Positions 1-5,994 of a stretch of 8,549 bases of DNA are shown here, piece by piece. Position numbers and translations under genes: made by a program. Numbering within the stretch: position 1 is the stretch's first letter; every line of letters starts with the position of its first letter. The DNA is from Anaerolineales bacterium UBA6663 (GTDB taxonomy: Bacteria; Chloroflexota; Anaerolineae; Anaerolineales; UBA6663): positions 1 to 8,549 of the forward strand of contig DKKP01000404.1 in assembly GCA_002455335.1 (NCBI GenBank). Direction: 5' to 3'. The notes beneath the pieces were generated by a model. It worked only from the letters and a program-made list of their open reading frames with translations. It did no database searches and was not told where the DNA came from.

Positions 1-19
1 GTTTGGCGGCTCGTCCGAC

Positions 20-2008
20 CTAGAAGAGCCCCTTGACCTTGCCGCTGACCAGGTCGAGGTCGACGTCAAAGAACGACGGTCGGGTCGACAGACCAGGCAT
101 GGTGCGCATCGAGCCCACCAGCGGATACAGGAAGCCGGCGCCGATCGACGCGCGGATATCCCGGATCGGGATGCGGAAGCCGGTCGGCGCGTTCTTGAGG
201 TTCGGGTCGGCCGAGAAACTCAGGTGCGTCTTGGCCATGCAGATCGGCAGATTGGTATAGCCGGCCTGTGTGAACTTCTCGAGCTTGGCCTCGGCCTCGG
301 GCTCGAAGTCGACGCCGTCGGCCCCATAGAACTTGGCGATCGCCTCGATCTTTTCCTTGATCGGGGCATCGATCGGGTACAGGAACCGGAAATCCTTGGG
401 CTGACGCGTGGCCTTGATCACGGCCTCACCCAGCGCCTTCGTGCCCTTGCCGCCATCAGCCCAGTGCGAGCACTTGACGGCGTCTTCGGCGCCGGCCTCG
501 AGCGCGGCCTGGCGGATGATCTCGATCTCGGCCTCGGTGTCGGTCGCAAACGAGTTGACGGCCACCACCACCGGCACGCCGTAGCCGGCTGCATTCTTGA
601 TGTGTCGCAGCAGGTTCGGCAGGCCGGCCCGCAGCAGGTCGAGGTTCTCGTCGGTGTAGGCCTTGTCGAGGGGCTTGCCGGGCGTCACCTTCGGCCCGCC
701 ACCGTGCATCTTCAGAGCACGCACCGTGGCCACAAGCACCACGCAATCGGGCGTCAGGCCCGAGTAGCGGCACTTGATGTCCATGAACTTTTCCATGCCG
801 ATGTCCGCGCCAAAGCCCGACTCGGTGATGACGTAGCCGTCAGGCCCGACCAGCTTGAGCGCGATCTGATCGGCCAGGATCGACGACTGCCCGTGGGCGA
901 TATTCGCAAACGGCCCAGCATGCACGAACGCCGGAGTGCCTTCCAGGGTCTGCATCAGGTTCGGCATGATCGCGTCCTTCATCAGGACCGTGATCGCGCC
1001 GGCCACGCCGAGGTCTTCGGCCGTGAGCGGCTCACCCGATTTCGAGGACGCAAAGACCATGCGCCCGAAGCGCTCGCGCATGTCCTCGAGCGAGGTCGTC
1101 AGGGCCAAGATAGCCATGATCTCGCTTGCGACCGTGATGTCATACCCGGTCGTGCGTGTGCGGCCCTTCTCTTCGGGTCCCTGCCCGACCGTGATCTGGC
1201 GCAGCATGCGATCGTTGATGTCGACCACGCGATTCCACTGGATCGTCGCCGGATCGATGTCGAGCCGGAAGAGCTTGCGCTTCTCCTCGGCCGTCAGGTC
1301 GTCGGGCTTGGCGGCCGTGATGCCGAGCTTCTTCATCCGGCGGATGTGGCTCTCTGCGAACTTGCGCGAGCCGTCCTTGGCCTTCGGGCAGAACGCGTTG
1401 AACAGCTTCTCGTCATCAGGCTGATCGGTCTCGTGGAACATGCGCGCGTCGATCGCGGCGGCCATCAGGTTGTGGCTGGCCGTGATAGCGTGGATGTCTC
1501 CGGTCAGATGGAGGTTGAACTCCTCCATCGGGATGACCTGCGAATACCCGCCTCCGGCTGCGCCGCCCTTGATGCCGAAGGTCGGGCCCATGCTGGGCTG
1601 GCGGATGCAGGTGAAGACCTTCTTGCCCAGATGAGCGCCAAGGGCCTGCGACAGGCCGACTGTCGTCGTGGTCTTGCCCTCGCCGAGCGGTGTGGGCGTG
1701 ATGGCCGTCACGTCGATGTATTTGCCGCTCTTGGCTCGTGCCAGGCGCTTGAGCACCGTGAGCTTGACCTTGGCCTTGTCGGTGCCGTAAGCCACGAGCT
1801 CGCTGGCCTTGAGCCCGGCTTCCTCGGCGATCAACGCGATCGGCTTGAGCTTTGCAGCCTGCGCAATGTCGATATCGCTCGGCACAGGCCGAACCAGCTT
1901 CAGCTTCGTCGGTTTGAACGCAGGCGCAGCCGCCTTTGTTGCGGTTGGCTTGGCGGCCGGGCGTTTCGCGGCGCGGCGAACACCCTTGGGTTTGCGAGCG
2001 GATGGCAT
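20..2008 (-). CDS. fhs: Formate-tetrahydrofolate ligase with basic N-terminal extension
   Basis: ATP-dependent ligation of formate to tetrahydrofolate, giving 10-formyl-THF in the cytosol. Visible in the 662-residue product: the nucleotide-binding [12 protein letters not shown] at 105-116, family signature [11 protein letters not shown] at 145-155, and second signature [12 protein letters not shown] at 426-437. Bacterial enzymes are usually about 555-560 residues. This one is longer because of a Lys/Ala/Pro-rich extension (about residues 1-40) and the insertions of the eukaryotic C1-THF-synthase type; its C-terminus ([18 protein letters not shown] at 623-640, ending KVKGLF) also resembles that clade more than the usual bacterial form. 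The ATG at 2008 is chosen because GGAGGA lies 6 bases upstream; an in-frame start at 2059 has no such signal. Residues 11-16 are RRAAKR, echoing the C-terminal tails of three neighbours. It lies 57 bases after the folate methyltransferase, so probably cotranscribed. Function is near certain; the role of the extension is unknown. Confidence 0.97.
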   Translation of the reverse strand: MPSARKPKGVRRAAKRPAAKPTATKAAAPAFKPTKLKLVRPVPSDIDIAQAAKLKPIALIAEEAGLKASELVAYGTDKAKVKLTVLKRLARAKSGKYIDVTAITPTPLGEGKTTTTVGLSQALGAHLGKKVFTCIRQPSMGPTFGIKGGAAGGGYSQVIPMEEFNLHLTGDIHAITASHNLMAAAIDARMFHETDQPDDEKLFNAFCPKAKDGSRKFAESHIRRMKKLGITAAKPDDLTAEEKRKLFRLDIDPATIQWNRVVDINDRMLRQITVGQGPEEKGRTRTTGYDITVASEIMAILALTTSLEDMRERFGRMVFASSKSGEPLTAEDLGVAGAITVLMKDAIMPNLMQTLEGTPAFVHAGPFANIAHGQSSILADQIALKLVGPDGYVITESGFGADIGMEKFMDIKCRYSGLTPDCVVLVATVRALKMHGGGPKVTPGKPLDKAYTDENLDLLRAGLPNLLRHIKNAAGYGVPVVVAVNSFATDTEAEIEIIRQAALEAGAEDAVKCSHWADGGKGTKALGEAVIKATRQPKDFRFLYPIDAPIKEKIEAIAKFYGADGVDFEPEAEAKLEKFTQAGYTNLPICMAKTHLSFSADPNLKNAPTGFRIPIRDIRASIGAGFLYPLVGSMRTMPGLSTRPSFFDVDLDLVSGKVKGLF

Positions 2009-2014
2009 GAAGGA

Positions 2015-2020
2015 TCCTCC
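2015..2020 (-). promoter_or_regulatory. Ribosome binding site of formate-THF ligase
   Basis: On the minus strand GGAGGA sits 6 bases before the ATG at 2008. It is the strongest Shine-Dalgarno sequence in the window and fixes the start there rather than at the in-frame upstream ATG at 2059. Confidence 0.8.
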
Positions 2021-2065
2021 CCACAACGCCGCGGTGCGGATCATCGCGGCGGTATTCAACTCAGA

Positions 2066-3025
2066 CTAGCCGCCGCGTCGAGCAGCCCGACGCGCCTCGC
2101 GCGCCGCCCGCTCGGCCTCGACATCGCGCCCGCCCTCGGGCTTCGCCGCCGCCACCGCAGGCGCTGCCGGGGCCTCTGCGGCTTGCAGCGCCCGGGCATA
2201 CTTCAGCCAGTTGGCGCAGTTCTCATCATGACCCATCAGCGCGTCGCCTGCCATGATCATGGTCTTGATCTCGGCATCGAGCGGGTTGGTGATCGCGCAC
2301 GACATCCCGGCCGCGATCGCCATCGCCACAAACGCGCCGTTTAGCTGCGGCCTGCCCGGCAGGCCAAACGAGATGTTCGAGGCGCCGCAGCAGGTGTTGA
2401 CGCCAAGCTCCTCACGGCACCGACGCACGATCGTGAACACCGATTGCCCGGCAGTGCGGACCGCCCCGATCGGCATCGCGAGCGGGTCGATCAACACGTC
2501 CTCGCGCGGGATCCCGAAGGATTCAGCGCGGTCGACGATTTTCTTAGCGATAGCAAATCGAACAGCCGGATCTTCTGAGATGCCTGTCTCGTCGTTCGAG
2601 ATCCCAATCACAGCGCACCTGTACTTCGCGACAAGCGGCAAGACGGCCTCGAGCCGCTCATCCTCGCCGGTCACCGAGTTCAGCAGCGGCTTGCCCTGAT
2701 AGGCTGCCAGGCCGCTCTCAAGCGCCTTGATGACCGACGAATCGATACACAGCGGCACATCCGTGATCGACTGCACGATTCGGATCGCCTCGGCCAAGAT
2801 CGCGGGCTCATCGGCCAGCGGGATCCCCGCATTGACGTCAAGCACGACGGCGCCGGCCGCAACCTGGGCCAACGCGTCCTTGCGCACTCTGTCATAGTTG
2901 CCCGCAGCCATCTCGGCTGCCAGGAGTTTGCGTCCGGTGGGGTTGATGCGTTCGCCGATGACCACAAACGGGTGATCCGGACCAATTCGCACGGATTTCG
3001 TCGCAGATGTCAGGACGGTTTCCAT
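2066..3025 (-). CDS. Methyltetrahydrofolate:corrinoid methyltransferase (pterin-binding, AcsE/MtvA-like)
   Basis: TIM-barrel pterin-binding enzyme that transfers methyl between methyl-THF and Co(I) of a corrinoid protein, presumably the one encoded at 5187-5864. The 319-residue product shows the family hallmarks in order: GERINPTGRK (24-33), LDVNAG (62-67), CIDSS (93-97), NSVTGE (116-121), DPLAMP (180-185) and GASNISFGLPGRP (214-226), whose Asn217 matches the folate N5-proximal Asn. The core ends near residue 282, where AcsE-type proteins normally stop. It is followed by an Ala/Pro linker (283-300) and a basic tail containing RRAARR (312-317), two residues from the end. No Shine-Dalgarno precedes the ATG; a good -35/-10 pair places the transcript start at or near the ATG itself. 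Direction is not decided by sequence: it may feed methyl from folate into the corrinoid (methionine synthesis) or the reverse (demethylation). Confidence 0.93.
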   Translation of the reverse strand: METVLTSATKSVRIGPDHPFVVIGERINPTGRKLLAAEMAAGNYDRVRKDALAQVAAGAVVLDVNAGIPLADEPAILAEAIRIVQSITDVPLCIDSSVIKALESGLAAYQGKPLLNSVTGEDERLEAVLPLVAKYRCAVIGISNDETGISEDPAVRFAIAKKIVDRAESFGIPREDVLIDPLAMPIGAVRTAGQSVFTIVRRCREELGVNTCCGASNISFGLPGRPQLNGAFVAMAIAAGMSCAITNPLDAEIKTMIMAGDALMGHDENCANWLKYARALQAAEAPAAPAVAAAKPEGGRDVEAERAAREARRAARRGG

Positions 3026-3032
3026 AGGGAAG

Positions 3033-3060
3033 ATAATAATCGATGGTGGTGGGGTGTCAG
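3033..3060 (-). promoter_or_regulatory. Predicted sigma-70-type promoter, possibly leaderless, for the folate methyltransferase
   Basis: Minus-strand CTGACA (3060-3055, 5 of 6 to TTGACA), a 16-base spacer, then TATTAT (3038-3033, 5 of 6 to TATAAT). Seven bases separate the -10 from the A of the ATG at 3025, so initiation at the usual distance would start on the start codon. No Shine-Dalgarno lies in between. The -35 falls inside the first unit of a tandem heptamer repeat. Seen directly: the two hexamers and spacings. Inferred: that they are used. Confidence 0.5.
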
Positions 3061-3088
3061 GTGACAGGTGTCAGGTGTCAGGCGTCAC
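3054..3088. repeat. Five tandem 7-bp units (GTGTCAG type)
   Basis: On the plus strand the units are GTGTCAG, GTGACAG, GTGTCAG, GTGTCAG and GCGTCAC, directly abutting. A further isolated GTGTCAG lies at 3173-3179, over the stop codon of the preceding gene. On the coding (minus) strand the unit reads CTGACAC. The array sits just upstream of the folate methyltransferase promoter and supplies its -35. It may be a short genome-wide tandem repeat family or a set of regulator half-sites; the sequence alone does not decide. Confidence 0.7.
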
Positions 3089-3133
3089 AGTACGCCCTTT
3101 AGGTTGGGACTTTTGGGGGGATCTCGGTTTTCG

Positions 3134-3153
3134 GCCCCGATTCCAGCCCCGAT
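3134..3153. repeat. Short direct repeat GCCCCGAT with 12-bp period
   Basis: GCCCCGAT occurs at 3134-3141 and again at 3146-3153, separated by TCCA, in the 150-base gap before the folate methyltransferase. The 12-bp period is close to a helical turn, so a regulator site is possible, but a chance repeat in GC-rich DNA is equally plausible. Confidence 0.3.
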
Positions 3154-3175
3154 GGACGTCGGTGCACGGCTGGTG

Positions 3176-3478
3176 TCAGGCATTTTCATGGCCCGAGTTG
3201 GCAATCAGGTTTCGAAGACGGTCGTCCGAATAGGCGGCTTCGATCTCGGCGATCGCGATGGCAGCAACGGCCATCGGGTCGCCCTCCCACTCCCCGCCCT
3301 CGACTGTACGCCACTCGGCCAGGTAGTCGTCGGTGCCGATCAGGCCGGCGCGCATTGCGGCGGCATCGATCGCCTCCTGGAAGCGGTGACCGCACAGGGC
3401 CGAGCCGCGCTCCCGCCCCGCCCGCGTCTTGACCTGCGCCGGGATGTCACGCCAGTACACGACTTGGACTGTAGTCAT
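3176..3478 (-). CDS. Small 'virulence factor' family protein (PF13769-like)
   Basis: A 100-residue soluble protein recognised by the family's N-terminal block VQVVYWRDIPAQV (4-16), followed by HRFQEAIDAAAMRAGL (31-46) and DYLAEWR (51-57). The family name is historical; no biochemical role is established to my knowledge. I know it as a frequent neighbour of corrinoid/folate methyltransferases, DUF1638 proteins and RACo, which matches this setting and argues for a role in methyl transfer rather than virulence. No signal peptide or membrane segment is visible. The C-terminal half is acidic (EGGEWEGDP at 60-68, EIEAAYSDD at 78-86), which could suit binding of basic tails on partner proteins (inference). 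Start: ATG at 3478 with GAGAGG 5 bases upstream; the in-frame ATG at 3505 lacks such a site, and a longer open frame would overlap the DUF1638 gene. It follows that gene after 94 bases. Confidence 0.85.
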   Translation of the reverse strand: MTTVQVVYWRDIPAQVKTRAGRERGSALCGHRFQEAIDAAAMRAGLIGTDDYLAEWRTVEGGEWEGDPMAVAAIAIAEIEAAYSDDRLRNLIANSGHENA

Positions 3479-3483
3479 TTTGA

Positions 3484-3489
3484 CCTCTC
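3484..3489 (-). promoter_or_regulatory. Ribosome binding site of the 'virulence factor' family gene
   Basis: GAGAGG on the minus strand, 5 bases before the ATG at 3478, selects this start over the in-frame ATG at 3505. Confidence 0.65.
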
Positions 3490-3572
3490 GTGGGATAGAA
3501 ACCATTAAGGTCGATTCACCCGTTCTTGCAGGGTGGCTCCCTCGACTGTATGGGATCGATCGACGCCCGCTG

Positions 3573-4160
3573 TCACTGCTCGAGCAACAGCTCGGCAAGT
3601 CGCTGCTCGAGCGCCCCATAGCCCGTCGGGCGGATCTCCAGCGGAAGGCCGATTTGGGCCGCACACCAGGCCGCCCTCTCCCACAGCGCGGCATCTTCGG
3701 TCTGGGCAAGATACACGCAACGGGTATAGCTGCCGAAATAGTCGGCGCGCAACTCAGGGAAACGGTCAAGCCCGAGGCCTTCGATCACCAGATGGTCAAA
3801 CGAACGCACAAGGTAGTCGGTGAGAAAAAAAGTGCCGAGTTGTTCGGCCATGAGACTGGCGAAGCCTTCTGCGCCGGCGTACATCTCATAGCAATGAGGG
3901 CCACTGACTCGCTCGACGCCTTCAGCTGCCAGCGCACGATCCAGATGCCCGCCCGTGCCACAATCGCCATAAACCACGATCACACGCTCGTAGGTGATGC
4001 GCGCCTCCTGGATGCGTCGTCGCACCGCTTCAGGGATCCGCCCGGGCGTGTTGTGCAGAAGGGCCGGCACGCCCAATACCGCAACGGCCCAGCCGTTGCG
4101 GTCACGCAGGGTCAGCACCTCGCGCGCCAGAGCTCCGCAGACGATGAGCGCGTTGCGCAT
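3573..4160 (-). CDS. DUF1638 family protein
   Basis: A 195-residue cytosolic protein of unknown biochemical function. Family features: CGALAREV at 8-15, LLHNTPGRIPEAV at 34-46, YGDCGTGGHLD at 64-74 and HCYEMYAGAEGF at 89-100. Conserved-looking C8, C67 and C90, with H36, D66, H72 and H89, would suit a metal or cobalt-proximal site, but that is inference. From memory, mutant fitness data in a marine Roseobacter-type bacterium tied a DUF1638 gene to a split, B12-dependent methionine synthase; I cannot verify this here. The gene begins 8 bases after the homocysteine methyltransferase stop and must be cotranslated or cotranscribed with it. The only purine-rich site (GGGAG, around 4176-4180) lies inside the upstream gene, about 15 bases before the ATG, hinting at translational coupling. 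It lacks the Arg-rich tail of its neighbours. Confidence 0.92.
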   Translation of the reverse strand: MRNALIVCGALAREVLTLRDRNGWAVAVLGVPALLHNTPGRIPEAVRRRIQEARITYERVIVVYGDCGTGGHLDRALAAEGVERVSGPHCYEMYAGAEGFASLMAEQLGTFFLTDYLVRSFDHLVIEGLGLDRFPELRADYFGSYTRCVYLAQTEDAALWERAAWCAAQIGLPLEIRPTGYGALEQRLAELLLEQ

Positions 4161-4168
4161 CGGCTGTG

Positions 4169-5182
4169 CTACGACTCCCGCGCCCGCCGGGCCGCGCGCC
4201 GAGCGGCGCGATCATCGACACGTGCGGCAACTGTGTCATCGACCGCGGCGGTGGCCTGCACAACCGGCGTCGTTGTTACGGCGGCGCCGGCCGGGTTTGC
4301 GCGCAGCGCCGCTGCCATGGCCGCGATATGCGCCGGCGAGCTTCCACAACAAGCGCCGATGATACCGGCGCCCGCTGCGCGCACCTGCAACGCGTAAGCG
4401 GCCATTTCTTCCGGGGTGGCGTCGTAATGGGCTTTGCCACCCACGAGGCGCGGCATGCCCGCGTTCGATTTGGCCACGATCGGCACGGACGGACCGGTCG
4501 CCAGCATGCGCTGCACAGCTGCAAACAACTCGTCGGTGCCATTGCCGCAATTGGCGCCGACAGCCGCTGCGCCAAGCTCGGTCATCGCCGCAAGCGCCTG
4601 CTCGGGCGTGACGCCCATCATCGTCCGGCCATGCGTGTCGAACGAGAGCGTAGTAACCACGGGGATGTCCGCAGAGACACGGCGCACGCCCGCAAAGGCC
4701 GCCCGAATCTCGTCCAGCGACGACATCGTCTCGATCCAGATCAGGTCGGCGCCAGCCTCGATCAGGGCTCGGGCCTGCTCTTCAAAACCCTCGACAGCCG
4801 CCTCAAAGGTCAGGGCCCCTAATGGCTCGAGGATCTCGCCACTCGGTCCGATATCGCCTCCCAGAAGGACATCGTCACGCCCGGAGTCGATGATCTCGGC
4901 GCGCAAGAGCTCCACCGCCGCCCGATTGAGCTCGGCGACCTGGCCCTCGAGCTTGTGCAGAGCCAGACGGAAGCGCGTCCCGCCAAAGGAGTTGCTCAAC
5001 ACGATATTGGCGCCGGCATCGATGTATTGACGCTGGATCGCACGAACCTTCTCGGGGTTCGAGAGGTTCCAGCTCTCGGGCGCCTCGCCGTGCTGCAGCC
5101 CGGATTGAAACAGCATGGTGCCCATCGCGCCATCGGCCATCAACGGGCCGCCGCGCCGCAACAGGTCGTGGAACTTGCTCAT
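4169..5182 (-). CDS. Homocysteine S-methyltransferase-like protein (MetH N-terminal module, free-standing)
   Basis: A 337-residue TIM-barrel protein of the homocysteine S-methyltransferase/BHMT family, with the MetH-type N-terminal signature MADGAMGTML (15-24). The zinc ligands are present: C212 in GANCG and C278-C279 in GACCGSSP, at nearly the same spacing as in methionine synthase. It should bind a thiol, most likely homocysteine, and accept methyl from the corrinoid protein encoded 4 bases upstream. There is no folate or B12 domain attached, so it is one module of a split system. The barrel ends near residue 297, followed by an Ala/Thr/Val linker and a basic tail with RRAARR (328-333). The Shine-Dalgarno GAGGGGAG (5197-5190) lies in the last codons of the corrinoid gene, which implies tight coupling. 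Alternative: a methyltransferase for another thiol or for a methylated donor compound. Confidence 0.93.
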   Translation of the reverse strand: MSKFHDLLRRGGPLMADGAMGTMLFQSGLQHGEAPESWNLSNPEKVRAIQRQYIDAGANIVLSNSFGGTRFRLALHKLEGQVAELNRAAVELLRAEIIDSGRDDVLLGGDIGPSGEILEPLGALTFEAAVEGFEEQARALIEAGADLIWIETMSSLDEIRAAFAGVRRVSADIPVVTTLSFDTHGRTMMGVTPEQALAAMTELGAAAVGANCGNGTDELFAAVQRMLATGPSVPIVAKSNAGMPRLVGGKAHYDATPEEMAAYALQVRAAGAGIIGACCGSSPAHIAAMAAALRANPAGAAVTTTPVVQATAAVDDTVAARVDDRAARRAARRARES

Positions 5183-5186
5183 GCCG

Positions 5187-5864
5187 TCACTCCCCTCGTC
5201 GAATAGCGATCAGCTTCTTGGCGGTCTCGACAGCCACAGCCGCGTCTCGACAATACGCATCGGCCTCGATCTCCTCGGCGAACGCCGCATTGAGCGGCGC
5301 GCCGCCGACGAGCACGATCAGGTTGTCGCGCAGCCCTTCGGCCTTGAAGCGCTTGATGATCGTATCCATGTACGGCATCGTGGTCGTCAGCAGCGCCGAC
5401 ATCCCAAGGATCTCGGGCTGATGCTCGCGGTAAGCCTCGAGGAACTTCTCGGCATCGCAGTTGATGCCGAGGTTGACGACCTTGAAACCTGCGCCCTCCA
5501 TCATCATCGCCACCAGGTTCTTGCCGATGTCGTGGATATCGCCCTTAACTGTGCCGATGATCATCGTGCCGATCTGTTTAGCGCCTGTGTTGGCCAGAAG
5601 CGGGCGCAGGATCTCCATGCCAGCCTTCATGGCCTTGGCCGCCATCAGCACCTCGGGCACGAACAGAATGCCGTCGCGGAAGTCGACACCGACGATGTCC
5701 ATGCCGCTGACGAGCGCCCGGTTCATCACCTCGGCAGGCGAAAGCCCTCGGCTCAACAACTCGCGCGTCCCACCCTCTATCCCGTCGACGATCCCATCGT
5801 ATAGATCGTCGTGCATGTTCTGGATCAACTCATCGGTCGGGATTCCGCTCAAATCTTCGCTCAT
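5187..5864 (-). CDS. Corrinoid (B12-binding) methyl-carrier protein
   Basis: A 225-residue methyl-carrying corrinoid protein of the MtbC/MtaC/MtvC type. The N-terminal four-helix cap spans roughly residues 8-92 (FVPEVLMAAKAM at 68-79 is typical). The Rossmann B12 domain follows, with GTVKGDIHDIGKNLV at 104-118, which contains the cobalt-ligating D109-x-H111-x-x-G114 motif. MSALLT at 155-160 and VGGAP at 186-190 are the other cofactor-contact positions. It is the shuttle between the folate methyltransferase, the homocysteine methyltransferase-like protein and RACo. The length matches free-standing carriers, equivalent to the B12 module of MetH. Start: ATG at 5864; GGAG lies 11 bases upstream, a slightly long but usable spacing. 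A 130-base gap separates it from RACo, so it may have its own promoter; it overlaps functionally with, and lies 4 bases before, the next gene. Confidence 0.96.
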   Translation of the reverse strand: MSEDLSGIPTDELIQNMHDDLYDGIVDGIEGGTRELLSRGLSPAEVMNRALVSGMDIVGVDFRDGILFVPEVLMAAKAMKAGMEILRPLLANTGAKQIGTMIIGTVKGDIHDIGKNLVAMMMEGAGFKVVNLGINCDAEKFLEAYREHQPEILGMSALLTTTMPYMDTIIKRFKAEGLRDNLIVLVGGAPLNAAFAEEIEADAYCRDAAVAVETAKKLIAIRRGE

Positions 5865-5911
5865 GTCGGCGTATGCTCCGTAGATCGGCGTCCGGCGACG
5901 GCCCGCGCCGT

Positions 5912-5927
5912 TAGTATGACAACACTA
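5912..5927. promoter_or_regulatory. Imperfect palindrome, candidate operator
   Basis: TAGTATGACAACACTA has outer arms TAGTAT and ACACTA that pair at 5 of 6 positions around a 4-base centre. It lies in the AT-richer part of the 130-base gap upstream of the corrinoid gene, next to the predicted -10. That is a suitable place for a regulator, possibly the nearby PucR-type protein. Function is inferred from position only. Confidence 0.3.
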
Positions 5928-5928
5928 C

Positions 5929-5958
5929 AGTTTACCGTGAGATCGCCCAACCGTGCAA
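5929..5958 (-). promoter_or_regulatory. Weak predicted promoter for the corrinoid-homocysteine methyltransferase-DUF1638 genes
   Basis: Minus-strand TTGCAC (5958-5953), an 18-base spacer and TAAACT (5934-5929). The matches to consensus are modest (3 and 4 of 6). It would give a leader of roughly 58 bases before the ATG at 5864. I see no cobalamin-riboswitch-like structure in the leader. The gap may equally be part of one long operon transcript. Confidence 0.3.
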
Positions 5959-5994
5959 AACGGCGCGACAGCGCACTAAGGTCATCCGGCGATG

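Noticed and set aside
2009..2059. Upstream start for formate-THF ligase at 2059
   Set aside because: No Shine-Dalgarno there, whereas GGAGGA lies 6 bases before the ATG at 2008.
224..2344. 706-residue open frame on the plus strand opposite formate-THF ligase
   Set aside because: It is an antisense shadow of a clearly conserved gene in GC-rich DNA; its translation is His/Arg/Leu/Gly-rich with no recognisable domain, and it runs across the gap into the neighbouring gene.
3551..3568. GGATCGATCG palindromic run in the gap after DUF1638 as a terminator
   Set aside because: The stem is short and is not followed by a T-run on the coding strand; ATCGATCGA-type palindromes are common by chance.
3176..3769. 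Longer form of the 'virulence factor' protein (197 residues)
   Set aside because: The extra N-terminus overlaps about 200 bases of the DUF1638 gene and matches nothing; the family block begins right at the ATG at 3478, which has a good ribosome binding site.
3429..4397. 322-residue open frame on the plus strand opposite the DUF1638 gene
   Set aside because: The translation is low-complexity Ala/Arg in parts, matches no family, and spans three real minus-strand genes and their gaps.
5865..5994. Cobalamin riboswitch in the gap before the corrinoid gene
   Set aside because: The gap is only 130 bases, and I find neither a recognisable B12-box nor the multi-helix core; the idea was prompted only by the gene content.
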